A program made the position numbers and the translations under genes. Below are positions 34,492 to 48,253 of a stretch of DNA of 64,000 nt, one piece after another. The number at the start of each line of letters is the position of its first letter. Position 1 is the first letter of the stretch. Under the pieces are notes generated by a model that worked only from the letters and a program-made list of their open reading frames with translations, did no database searches and was not told the DNA's origin. Source of the DNA: Taiwanofungus camphoratus (lineage: Eukaryota; Basidiomycota; Agaricomycetes; Polyporales; Taiwanofungaceae). The stretch covers positions 496,001 to 560,000 of the forward strand of contig CP021224.1 of assembly GCA_003999685.1 (NCBI GenBank). Reading direction: 5' to 3'.

Positions 34492-35395
34492 CCACACAGC
34501 GCACGCCAGGTCTTGGATCTCGATGCGCTGCGTCTGACCAGGATTCATCAGGACATCAGTATATGTAACGTGCCATACACTTTTTTCCGAGAAAGCCACC
34601 CTTCCGTGTGTGTGCTGAAGTCAGTCATGTCGGACGAAGCCCTGGTGGCAATGCCTCACGCTGTAACTGCCGCGGGGCTCCGCAAATTCAAGGTTGTGGC
34701 GGGCAATGGAATTCGGACATCCTTGCGTGCAATGCACGATGTCCCGGCTGTGTCAGTACGCTACAGCAAATGTCGCTGAGGTGTCAGTCAGTCACTTGCA
34801 AGTACCAGTGACGTGACAGAACGACACGCCGTGGCACGCCACGGTCGAGATGTCAATGACCAGTTTAGATGGAAGGAAGCTGTACAGTACCACTATAGTT
34901 CCTGCGCGGCAGGACTGTCAGGCAGCACTGGTGGACAGCTCAGAGCTGCAACACCAAGTCCGATGAGCCTGAGAGCGTTCATCTGAATGGATGCCAAGTT
35001 CCCAATATCGAGATTACCTTCAAGACTTGAATAACGTTCGGCAGGCCCATGTGAGGTCAGGAACTCAGACCTCCATCAGACACGGTCCTCGATTTGGGGA
35101 ACTGCCGTAAGCGTTGAAATGTTCCGAGAGTTGACTTGCCTCCGAGGCAACGCACAAAGGCATCCACTTGTGTCCCGAGATTCCTGTACAGCACGTCCAC
35201 GGTGGTGTCGTACTCTGGCCCCGACAATGGTTGAGCCTTTTTGGCCCAGCGCCGCGGCGTCAGCTTTGCCAGCGTCACCTGGCATCTCACGGGTAGAAAG
35301 GGGCCTTTGGGGCGTTGCGTTCGCGTTCACACTGAATACCACCAAGTACCCGTTCACCACCAATCGTTGCAGCTAATCTCCTGCTCTTCACCACC
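34492..35395. other. Intergenic stretch
   Basis: About 900 bp with only short unmatched frames; the right part is presumably the promoter and leader of the next plus-strand gene. Confidence 0.45.
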
Positions 35396-36841
35396 ATGGG
35401 AAGGGCGCCTGATATCTTTTGCGAACAACTCTACTCTCTCGGCCACGGCGCCGCACAATGGTTCCCCGAGGTGAGCAAGGACCGCGAGGTGCTTCTCGGC
35501 GACGTGGGGTGCATCCTCGGAGAGTCCTTCAGCCCCATGTTCAATGCCACTTTCCCTGCGGACCACAAGATCAACCAAAAGTGGGGCACTCCGCCACAGT
35601 TTCAGCCGTTACGGATCGCAGATTCCCAGGTTCAGAGACGGGAGGCCGCCATCCCACCCGGTCCTTTGTGCAGCCAGAGCGTCGAGTATGAGGACCTCGG
35701 CGATCATGCGTGAGTGGTCACATCATCTTCCGCACATCATCAATCAATGCTTATCGCACGACACCTGCAGACACGGGACAAGGGGGGACTTTCGCTTCAG
35801 ATGCAAACAGGGCGCGCTCGAGGGGGCCGTCATGGTCCTCAACGGGGAGACCGCCCAAGCAGAGCTGCACCCAGATCCCGCCCTCACCAGCTACATCATG
35901 CGGAACCACAAAAGCTGGCTCGACCACGCCACCGAGACGCTGGGCGTCGACGTCAGGGAGGAGGACGTCGTCATGGTGCGCGGGTGGACCAAGGCGCGCG
36001 AGTGGAACTCGGCCGCGTTCTTCGAGGGCCAGGCCGCGCGCCTCGCGTTCGGCGGCGGGCCCGGCTCCCTCGCGCAGGCCGCCTTCGCGCTCGACGTCCC
36101 CCCGGGCGGGTGTATGTCCGGCCAGTGGGCCCAGCGCGCGGCGCCGCCCGCCGACCCCCGCGCGCATCCCGACCAGTGCGTGTTCATACAATACTACAAG
36201 CTCAAGTCGCGCCCGCCCGCCGTCTCCGGCGTGATCAAGAGCGGCGCGCGGCCGCGCGGCATCACCCCTCCTTCAGACGAGGACAGCGAGGCGAGCGCCA
36301 GCAGCCCGCTGGACCAGGTCTACGTCGAGCAGATCGAGGAGGCGGAGGAATACGAGATCATAGACGATTTTGACGAGCTCGAGGAGCTTTACGGCCCTCA
36401 AAAGAAGGTGCGTTCGCCCGAGCTCTCTGCGTGGTATCCGCTTTTGACTTTGCAACGCAGTGGCGTGATCCCGTCGAATTCGTGTTGGACTATATTCTCG
36501 AGGTCCGTCCTCCTTCACAACCTTGTCTAATCGACACTCATGCATGTCACAGTACTCGCAGGCATCGGTCGCGATCGCCAGTGATGCTGATGTCACTGCT
36601 GTCTGCAAGGTACGCAGTCTTGTCCTGCTGTAGATCTATCTATCACTAATCGGTCCGCCTGAAGGGACATGGCTTTCCTTGCGACATGGCTCAGTTGCTT
36701 GAGGACGTTCTACCGCCTACCGAGGTCAACGAAGAAGGATGTGCGTATTGTGCCGTATCGATATCAGCCCGACCCCCTACTGACTGTCTTGCCAGTGGGA
36801 ATGCTCTCTTATGGAAACCTGGATCCAAACGAACGGACTCC
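35396..36841 (+). CDS. Uncharacterised Agaricomycete-specific family protein (starts MGRAPDIF)
   Basis: A member of a family I recognise as expanded and uncharacterised in Agaricomycetes. ATG at 35396 gives MGRAPDIFCEQLYSLGHGAA, then QWFPEVSKDREVLLGDVGCI and FSPMFNATFPADHKINQKWG. After an intron (about 35710-35785) comes FRFRCKQGALEGAVMVLNGE, TSYIMRNHKSWLDHATETLG, VREEDVVMVRGWTKAREWNS and an unusually GC-rich exon (35,790-36,400). The C-terminal part is acidic (QIEEAEEYEIIDDFDELEEL) and then VEFVLDYILEYSQASVAIAS and GHGFPCDMAQLLEDVLPPTE. The end is uncertain: reading through gives a stop at 36839-36841; using the donor gtgcgt at 36740 and acceptor at about 36795 extends the frame to about 37005. 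No catalytic motif is evident and no function is proposed. Introns near 36410-36455, 36500-36550 and 36610-36660 are needed. Confidence 0.75.
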
Positions 36842-36848
36842 TAATTAG

Positions 36849-37402
36849 AGCGTGTCGCAGGCCCGCAGTGGTGTGTTTATATTATTATTTATCATGCTCG
36901 AGCCTATCGTACCGTATTCATAATATTTCTCTTACGATAAATCTCCGTGGATGTAAATATCATAATGACGGTAATGAAACGCGATCGTGTTCCAGTCCTT
37001 CGTGATCGCAGTCCGTTACCGGTTATCCGTGCAGAGGTTACCTTCTCCCCAGAACAGGGTGATTCTGATCTTGTGCATTGCGCATTGCACAGTACCAGTG
37101 TGGCCACTACCTGTGAAGAGGGAGCCTTTGCATGCCCAGAACTGGGAGATTCTGGTCTTGTGCACTGCACAATACCAGAGTCCCATATGGAAACAGAGCC
37201 GAAGGAATCAGCTGAGCCATCTCCACGCTTGCTCGCACACCCAAATAGAACCCGTGGGACGTTCCGTGTTATACCCACCTTCGACATTCCACCCATTACA
37301 TACACACAGAAGCTATTGATATAAGATGTATTGCTGACCGGGGTACGATCGCCGAGACACCTGCGTGCGCTTCGCGATGTCGGAAAGCCACTAACTTGTC
37401 CC
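36849..37402. other. Intergenic stretch with a degenerate tandem duplication
   Basis: Two diverged copies of a segment of about 60 bp, starting near 37049 and 37135 (period 86 bp). Both contain CAGAAC, then GATTCTG, CTTGTGCA and a variable ATACCAG/GTACCAG. No gene supported. Confidence 0.5.
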
Positions 37403-39611
37403 TCAAGATGCGTGGACGTATGGCGCGCACACGCTAGCATTGTGAACCTGGGACGGATCTTGAGTAAGGAAACCGAGCTTGACGCCCTCGAGATAGGACC
37501 TGCACGTTCATATGTATTCAGGCATAGTATACGTAGAGAGTCCTTCCCCCTACCATTGTCGAGAGAGGTTGCCAGCCAACTCCGACTGCTCAACCTTGAA
37601 GTTCCAGAACTGTAAAATCAAGTAAGGAAACGCAGAATGGAAGGGGCACAAGGAGGATACTCACGATCCATCCCGCGCCCTTGCTATACGCGAGCTTTTG
37701 CGCGTCCGCCCACATGTACAAGAATTCGTCTGTCGCGCTGAACTGCGTCGGAAGGCCCCATTCGCCAAACCAGAGTGGACTGTCGCCGAGAGCCGCATCC
37801 GCCTGCACCCGCTGCAAGTCTGCGCGTCGTGAATATGATGGACTAAGCTCCTGGAACCAGGATGGAGATGCTAGGGCTTACTGCAGATGCTTTCCATGTA
37901 AGCCGTAGGATTAGGGTCAGCAACGCCCTGTCGAACCGTAAGTGCTATTGTCAAAAACAAATCTCGAGTAAACACCTCACCCCGAAATTATAATACAAGT
38001 GATTATCATATCCTTGAGGTCCGAGCGCGGCATTCGCGGGATTGGGAGGGTTATTGTACTGCCAATTGATGTCCATGAATCTGTTGGTGGCAGGCGCTCA
38101 TCAGCATCACATGCCCCCTGCAAACTGCAACATCTTCCTACGTTGTAACAAGTGCATTGTGTTGATTGTTTGTAGCGAGACTGAAGTTGAACATCGCAGG
38201 GACAGAGAGCTGGAAACCGAGCTCCGCCAGGATCGGTACGGCCTCCGCTAGCGCCGCCTTAACCTCCGGGTTGAAAACCGTACTTGTGTTCGCAATATCT
38301 GCGAGGGCAGCCGTGAAGTTGGTCGTGGTGATTTTCGTGTCCATTGTCAAACCGGGCACCGCGATGCCGAGGATCAGCTCGACAGCACGGACGGTGTCTA
38401 CGAAATTCTTTTGGACTGAGGGGGAAGGGGTGAGTCCAATGCGGGGGAGAGACCTTTTGCAAGAGACCTACATGTGCCGTATCCAGGCGTTTCTGCGGCG
38501 TTCATGATGGGCTCGTTGATCGCCTCGATAGCAAAGACAGAGGCAAAACTTGGGTCCAGATGCGCGAGCGAGGTCATGACGGCCGTCCATACTAGAGCAC
38601 GTTGATAATTGTAGTCGGTCTGAATGAATCTAAATGAGACTTTAAAAAAAGCGATGCAGGCCGCCAAGTCTTACATAGAATTCAACATATTCTGTGCAAC
38701 TAAGGCATTGTGAGTCGTGAAAACGATAACAAAGGGCGCAGAAGACACCTACTTGCCAGTGAACGAGGAGTCACCAGTTTGGACGCCCGGGAGAGCATGG
38801 TGGTCGAGGATGACTTGAATGCCAGCATCACTGAGCATCTTGACACCTTGTTGCTGAAGCATGACGATGTCAGCAATTCAGGTACATTAAACAAAGTGGG
38901 TGCAAAATTCACGAGATAAGTGATACCGCCCCGTGGGTAGAATTCGGTCTCGCGGTTAACTAGAGCTTCTACGATCCAGTAACCGAGCTAATTTGAAATA
39001 CACAACACCATGAGTACGATGTCTGACCAGTCGCAACACATGCGTACAGGTATCCGAGCAGTATTAATACCATCAGCAGCCAATTGATTTACATCGTCCT
39101 GGGTGAACCAAGTTGACCTGTTGGGTGCCCTGGTAAAGAAATCTGGTCAAATAGTACCACTCAGCACACGTACCAATGCCGTGCAAATGCCTGGTCGGCG
39201 GTATTGGGATAGGCTTTGACATATGCACTGGTCAAACAGTCAGCCTACCGCTGGAAAGCTGATGTTTTTGGTGACCGCAGATGGCTCACAATTCCGATCC
39301 GATACATTGTGAGCAGTCGGCACAATTCTGACCACCCATGGCTAGCCATTCTGTCGAATGCCAATGAGCAGGGTTCTTGAGACAGGGCTGAGGGGAAAGC
39401 GGAAAACGTCCATACCAGCAGGTAACATCCAAGGCTCCAATACGAGCCTAGAACGAGTGTCAAACCGCCGATCGTGGACAATGTAAGGCGATCGAGACAT
39501 GAAAACATACCATCCGCCGATGTTCACGCCGTAGATCTTGCTGGGCATGCTGCCCGCGGCCACGGTGTAGATCGATGCGAGTAATGCAGCGAGACTAAAG
39601 AGGACGTCCAT
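37403..39611 (-). CDS. Secreted glycoside hydrolase family 5, exo-beta-1,3-glucanase type
   Basis: A secreted glucan hydrolase acting on wall or substrate 1,3-glucans. From ATG at 39611, a signal peptide MDVLFSLAALLASIYTVAAG leads to MPSKIYGVNIGGWLVLEPWM (across an intron) and EWLAMGGQNCADCSQCIGSE. Then QDDVNQLAADGINTARIPLG and YWIVEAL, DAGIQVILDHHALPGVQTG, the acid/base Glu in FAIEAINEPIMNAAETPGYG, and the nucleophile Glu in SPLWFGEWGLPTQFSATDEF. The C-terminus is FWNFKVEQSELAGNLSRQW, then an intron from about 37545 to 37505, then SYLEGVKLGFLTQDPSQVHN and ASVCAPYVHAS, with the stop at 37403. Ten or more introns of 50-60 bp are required. Both catalytic residues are present, so it looks intact. 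The subfamily (GH5_9-like) is from resemblance. It is followed on the same strand, upstream, by a secreted lipase, but each has its own promoter. Confidence 0.9.
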
Positions 39612-39663
39612 CTTGCTCGGGCGACGCCTGAAGACTTGGACGTCTCACATGGGTATGCGTCTC

Positions 39664-39670
39664 ATTTATA
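39664..39670 (-). promoter_or_regulatory. TATA box of the GH5 gene
   Basis: TATAAAT on the minus strand, about 55 bp upstream of the GH5 start codon. Confidence 0.5.
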
Positions 39671-40420
39671 ACATTTTTGACCGCCTCCGCCCCCGGATAG
39701 AAGCGATCCTGTTAGCCCATTGTTACAACCCCGACCTCTTTCGGCTTGCGGAGAGGGCGAAAGAAGCGAAGGACAGAATAACATGTGCGGCACGGGGAAA
39801 GGCAGGCAAGTGAATTTGCTCGCACACTGCACATCGGTCTCAGGACTCGGAGATAAGACTGCAAAAGCACAAGAGGACAAGGAACCTGTGATAGATCAGA
39901 AAGTGAGATGGCGTTCAGCCGCGTTCTGTGCTGGCAAATCGATTATGGATTTGATATTTTGGTCGTGGACGCGTCTGGAGATTCTGCACAGGACCTTCAA
40001 GGCTGGTCAAGTGACCTTCGTCACGCTCGTCGACGCGTGCAACCTCGACGCCCACTATTTAACCAAATATAATGGTCGATGCTTCTTACAGGACCTGCGA
40101 TTATTAGTTCAATGGATAGCCGGGAATTATCCTATTGGACACCCCGTGCAAAATGGGTACATGTCGAATCGATATCGATGTCCTCAAGGCTTTGCGGATG
40201 GGGAACAGTGTGCATTTAGACGATAGGCAACTTCAAGCAAACACTGACGCCCTTCACCCTTCCCATGATCATACTTCAACTGTGAAGTCACAAGACAGAT
40301 GCAAGAGGCAAGATGTTTTCCAAGTAGCGAATACAAGTTGCTACAGGACAATATACGGAATGATGAATACAAAATTGTTCCCACAAATAACACAAAAAGG
40401 AGAATCGGGCGCCCGTTCAG
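39671..40420. other. Intergenic stretch
   Basis: GH5 upstream region and lipase 3' flank, both minus strand. Only short unmatched frames are present. Confidence 0.5.
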
Positions 40421-41686
40421 CTAGCAACCCATCTCAATGCCATTGTAAGGACCATCGTGGTCCGACTCGTCTCCATCCCAGATGGACGGCACGTCGCCAA
40501 CGATGCACTGTGTGCTCGGGTTGTCCTGACCTAACCACATGATGCCGCCATCAGAACCGCCATCAAGTGAATGTATCAAGTCACGAGCACACGTACCTGG
40601 ACATGCTGCCCATTCGCCGGAGTCCTCGATGTGCACCTCGCCGGACGGGTGGACGAACCCGAGAGACATACCCGGGCAGATGGGAATGGGGTCTTCCTCG
40701 TTATTAATGTGTGTCACCGACGTCGGCTGCGCGTCGACGTAGTTCGCGAACGCCTGATTGCCCACCTACGACGCACGGACATAGCAGTTCAGTACCGGTA
40801 GCAAGATTCAGACGGCTCGAGCGCAAACGGACCCGCGGCAGACCATATCCGATGAAGGAGAATGTCGCATCCGAGATGTGGAGCGGGAGGTAGACAGCAT
40901 CAAGGAGGGCAATGGCGGCCCCTGTAGATAGTAGTCAGGCAGAGTTCGGAATTTCATCGCGAAGGAACAGACCGAGCGAATGTCCAACTACGGTCACCTT
41001 GCTGGCACTGTGCTTTGACATCGCGCTCTGCACGGCCGACAGAACGTTTGTGGCAGTCCTACGGAATTCATTAGTTCTAGCATGTTGAGATCAGATCGTC
41101 TATCAAACACTCACTTCGATTGCTCGTTGGCAAACCCACTGTGCACCTCGATATCGGAACTCAGCCCAGGGAACAGAGACGAGTCTAGAGTCGTCTTCTC
41201 AATATCCGCATCCGTAATGAGGGGCAGACTGAGGCGCGAGAGTTCTGAGGTCGAAGGCACGCTGCAGCAATACACCAACTTACATTTCCGAAGGATCCGT
41301 GCCCTGGTGCGATACGATCACGGTCTCTAGCGTAGGGTCGTATCCCACAAACCCTTGACGCCGCTCATGAGCGGGGACGCAAGGGTTCCACTATTGATGA
41401 TGGTGCACTCACAGTACTGTATCGAGTCGCCATTGCCACCGGACGCGACGGGCTCGAAGTCGGGGTTTGCTTCGCAGTTCGCCCCGCAACTCCATGATAG
41501 AGTCTCTGAAGCATTGCAGTACCCCGTGCTCGCGTAGTAAGTGTACGGCGTGTAGTCTGTGATCTGCGCGCCCGGCAACGCAGTGATCGACGCCCGCGCC
41601 TTGAGAGTCGGGTACCGTGAAGGGAGGGCCTGTACAGCAGACAGAGCGGCCACTGAGAGAGCAGCACCTAGTACGAAAGGGCCCAT
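40421..41686 (-). CDS. Secreted class 3 lipase / feruloyl-esterase-like
   Basis: A secreted alpha/beta hydrolase of the fungal lipase class 3 family. ATG at 41686 begins a signal peptide MGPFVLGAALSVAALSAVQA. The mature part has YTYYASTGYCNASETLSWSC, an intron after SIQYW (about 41315-41412 region) leading to FVGYDPTLETVIVSHQGTDP, then LFPGLSSDIEVHSGFANEQS, and the nucleophile elbow VTVVGHSLGAAIALLDAVYL. The catalytic Asp lies in THINNEEDPIPICPG and the His probably in GFVHPSGEVHIEDSGEW. The end is SDHDGPYNGIEMGC with the stop at 40421. Cys residues near both ends would form disulphides. Four or five introns are needed. Length (about 300 residues) fits the family. Natural substrate (triacylglycerol or feruloyl ester) cannot be decided. 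Confidence 0.9.
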
Positions 41687-43382
41687 GGCGACTCCGTAGC
41701 GGTTGCGCGCAGATCAAACTCCTGAGTATGGGGTTTGGGCGGTGAGACAACAATAGACGGCCCGTTTTAAGCAGCCCTTCGCCAGGGCACCGCTACGGCG
41801 CAAGTGCCGTCCAATTGGCAGGGAAGCAGTGGCGACCATATGCAGGTGTCCGGCGTTGATGGATTCGGTACGGGAAACGAACGTTCTTGTTAGGCGATCC
41901 GCACGCACGCGAACTCGTTGAGCACATGCAACCACCTCTATTGGGCGTCTTCATTGGGCTTGCCGCTAAAGTACAGCTGAAAGTCTTGAACTGCACAGGA
42001 GCAACAAACGGCATCGTCATTTCTATTCAGCCTACTCTGAGGAAATATTCCGTCTGATCGGTCTCACTTCTGGCTGATATTTGATTCAAGTTGTATCATG
42101 ACAGACAGACTTAAGACAGTTTATCGTGAGCCAATTTCCAGTTTCTGCTTCACCCACGATGGCACGATGGGCTGATAACTCAGGCACTACACAGGATCAC
42201 AGCGCATCATTGGCAGACAGACATCAAGGCCGACTCGCACGATATAACGATTCTTACGCTGATCCAGCTTCGGTTACGTACTTTATATTACCTCGGGACC
42301 TGAAGATGATACACACTCACTAACGTGGCTCGAAATATTGAGCACATGCGTGAGTGGGTGTGGAGGACTGGAGGTAACGTTCGTGGTTTGAAAGTGACGA
42401 GAGACGTATACACCGTATCATCTGCTCACCGAACCTATATATATCGACAGTTGCATGAGCTAGGCAGCGACCACAAGGTCATGGGCGATAACTGCGACGT
42501 GTTGCTAGTAAACGTCTATGAGCAAGGCAGGTTGTATACCAACAACTGTTTCGGATGCTCAACGCAGCATGCATGATGAACAAAACTCCTGTGTAATTGT
42601 TCCGTCGGAGTCGAGATCAACACGAATAATGGAAGACAACTTTGTCAGATATACTCGACTGTAGAAACCATCAAATGCGGACTCGATGCCGATGAACATT
42701 TTGTAAGTACTGTCGTCGCTTGGCTATGGCTGCTTACGGATTGTAATGGCGCTCGCCGTGCAGCTGAAGCCCAGGCAGAGGCGATTGTATGCCTTCATCT
42801 TGTGCAGCGAAGTAGCAGCGGTACAGGACAATGTAGAACTCCATTAGTTTTCGCGTGGGTGAACTTGTTCATTCAGTCTTGCCTTTGATTTGTCCCAGGG
42901 TCTCGTGTTGACGTGGCCTGCGAACGCACCGGTGTGATCTGACCAGGCAGCGGTTCGAGAAATATACATATCCGCCTAAGTAGGTATATTTGAGATGTTA
43001 GATGGATGACATTGGACATAGGTTGCCGCAAACGTAGAACGGTAAAACGGGCTTGCAGTGTACATCTGAGACACTCGCTCGGGGATTGTCTGTATACAAG
43101 TGTGCTCCTATTTCCACAACGCGTTTAGGCACGTTACTTCGGGTTTACGATCACGTGCAAACCGCTTCAAACATCGACAACCTCTATTCAGATCCTCGAC
43201 ATCGCGCGGACAATCCTCCTGATCTAGTTCACAGAGAGTTCTGCTTAGGATTCTGTAATCGCTTTGGTACGCTTAAGAGTAACTTGGTACATTTAAAATG
43301 AGAATACCAAAGCCCATGTGCGTGTACGCCTAGTCCAGAACTTTCTTTCTCGGCTTTCGCGTCTAGGTCGCTCAACGCCACC
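41687..43382. other. Intergenic stretch, one possible small spliced frame
   Basis: About 1.7 kb with no recognised gene. On the minus strand near 42560-42850 two short frames could splice into a small protein starting MEFYIVLYRCYFAAQDEG; it matches nothing I know and is not called. The right end, with CGCCACC directly before the next ATG, is the leader of the cofactor B gene. Confidence 0.4.
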
Positions 43383-44348
43383 ATGTCCAGCACAGTCAAC
43401 ATCTTCGTAGTTTCCCCCGACACACGTTCTGAGAGGCGATTTGACCTCCATATCACGGTGCAGCAGCTCAAGGTCTGTCAAGGTCTTAGAAATCGACGCG
43501 GATCGCTAAATCCCACTACTGGCATGCTGCATCGCGATTTGTAGAACAAGCTTGAGTTGATCACTGGAATCCCTGTCCAGAACCAGTCTATATCCCTGTT
43601 GAATTCTGAGAATGACACAGAACCCGTTGCGGAGCTGCAGGATGACAGCAGACCACTTGGATTCTACGGTGTGCGGGATTGGCAGGTGCTGAAGGTGAGC
43701 GCGGATGATTTGAAGTGTCCATGCTGATGTCGAGCGGAGCTATGTACTCTAGGTGACGGATTTGAATCCGTCTACTTCGTTCACTGGACAACTGAGTGAT
43801 GTCTCCCAAGTACAAAAGTTTGAGTTGAGCGAAGGCGAATATGCACAGCGGCAAGGTGCGTCCAATTTGCTCCTGGCCCTCGATATTCACGACCTTCTAT
43901 GATATCTCAGACACTGTCCTCGCTTACAAGCAGCGTAATAAGATTGGTCGTTTTGCGGACAATGATCAGGAAAGCGCGGAAGCCTCTGTCCCGCAGGTGA
44001 ACATACCTATTGGTTCGCGCTGTGAAGTAGAAACGAGTGAGGAGAACTTCCATAAGCGTGGGACCGTGCGCTTCGTCGGGCCTACAAAGTTTGTGAAGAC
44101 TGGGGTCTGGGTGGGCATTGAGTATGACGAGCCTATAGGCAAGAATGATGGGACGTAAGTGGCATTCTGCTCGTCGACCTTTATCGGCTCTGACAGTGTT
44201 TGGATTTTTCTGATCCTCGCGGTACAGTGTGCAAGGAGAGCGGTACTTTACGTGTCAACCCAACTTCGGTGTGTTCGTAAGGCCGGACAGAGTGAAGGTT
44301 GGCGATTTCCCGGTCGAAGAAGTTAGCTTTGACGATGACGAGATATAA
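43383..44348 (+). CDS. ALF1: Tubulin-folding cofactor B (CAP-Gly protein, Alf1 homologue)
   Basis: A tubulin chaperone that binds alpha-tubulin with cofactor E. ATG at 43383 sits in a strong context (CGCCACCATG) and starts [20 protein letters not shown], the N-terminal ubiquitin-like domain, spliced (after QLK, intron about 43474-43540) to [20 protein letters not shown] and then [21 protein letters not shown] linker with [17 protein letters not shown] leads to the CAP-Gly domain: [60 protein letters not shown] and [18 protein letters not shown]. The glycine-rich GKNDG motif is present. The C-terminus EVSFDDDEI is acidic and stands in for the usual acidic tail. Five short introns. About 230 residues, standard length. 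It is followed on the same strand by CDC48, 500 bp away. Confidence 0.92.
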
Positions 44349-44850
44349 TGTGATACCTGCTGTATTGTGAGTCTGAAATGCTTTAACTCTTTTTACGATG
44401 CAGGAGCTGAATCCTACTTTCCAGATAGTAACGTTTTCGATTGTAGATTCTGTGACATTGAGATGACTCTCAGATACCGACGTATTTCGCAGTAAGCTCG
44501 CTAGGCGTTGAGCTTTTTGCGCTTCTGAATTTGCTCTGAGAATCGTGACGACTCCACAACACACTTCGCCACGGCTTCTCTGTTTGTTTCTGATGCACGC
44601 CTGTCTTCCGCATACAATCTACAAAAGCACAGCTGCAAAAAAATATAATATACAGAGGCTGACAACGTTTCGTCGGGAAACTGCTCGAATAAGCTAGAAG
44701 TCGCCGGGAGACCGCCGAAGTTCTCACGGGTCTGATTGGGTCATACAGTGCTCGAAGGACGCGCGTCGTCCTTGGCCAGAACCTTTATAACTAGGTCCAC
44801 TTTCTGTCCTCTAAGTCTTTCATTTTCTATTAGTTCTCGAACTGGTAACA
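44349..44850. other. Intergenic stretch, CDC48 upstream region
   Basis: No gene seen. The 100 bases before the CDC48 ATG contain a pyrimidine-rich leader (CTTTCATTTTC and similar). Confidence 0.5.
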
Positions 44851-47771
<2,921 letters not shown>

Positions 47772-48253
47772 GTGGTTTGGGTATCCTATCCTAGTCTTGT
47801 TTCCATGTTTGTGCATTATGAGCATTCGAAAAATGATTAGAATGTCGTCTTCACTGTGTAAAGTAACCTGGCTGCACTCGTGTTTCGTAATCTGATTTGA
47901 CGCATGGAATATGGAGACAACGTGTAGCGGAGTGACGCCATGACTTTGAATTGGAGTATATGGTCTGCTCATCCAGAGGTCAAACATAGTCTCGATTATT
48001 CCACCCAGCAGGACTCGCCTAGATATCGCCCACTTCCAGACACCCGTTAGAGTCCGTGTTCTATTTGGTGACTGCACCGTCTATCATAGACTCATGGAAG
48101 CCCGGGGCACCTTCACATCTGCCACTCGTTCCTTCTCCTCCTCTTCCCTCCGCGAGCGCCTCACCACCCTTACAAGTTCGCCTCTCCGCCCTGTCGCCGC
48201 GTTGCACACGAACATCGAGTCAGTCCGCGATCCGAGATGCACCGGCTCAACTC

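Noticed and set aside
36904-37593. Minus-strand open frame of 229 codons
   Set aside because: Overlaps the last exons of the GH5 gene in another frame and a degenerate tandem duplication; no family resemblance.
39720-40226. Plus-strand open frame of 168 codons between the GH5 and lipase genes
   Set aside because: Lies over the GH5 promoter, shows no domain and no coding-like composition.
42590-42690. EF-hand-like string DLDSDGTI in a minus-strand frame
   Set aside because: The acidic residue at loop position 12 is not in place, and the frame is not supported as a gene.
41900-43760. Possible tRNA B-box-like strings (GGTTCGAGA near 42953 and others)
   Set aside because: No matching A box, acceptor stem or anticodon arm could be folded around them.
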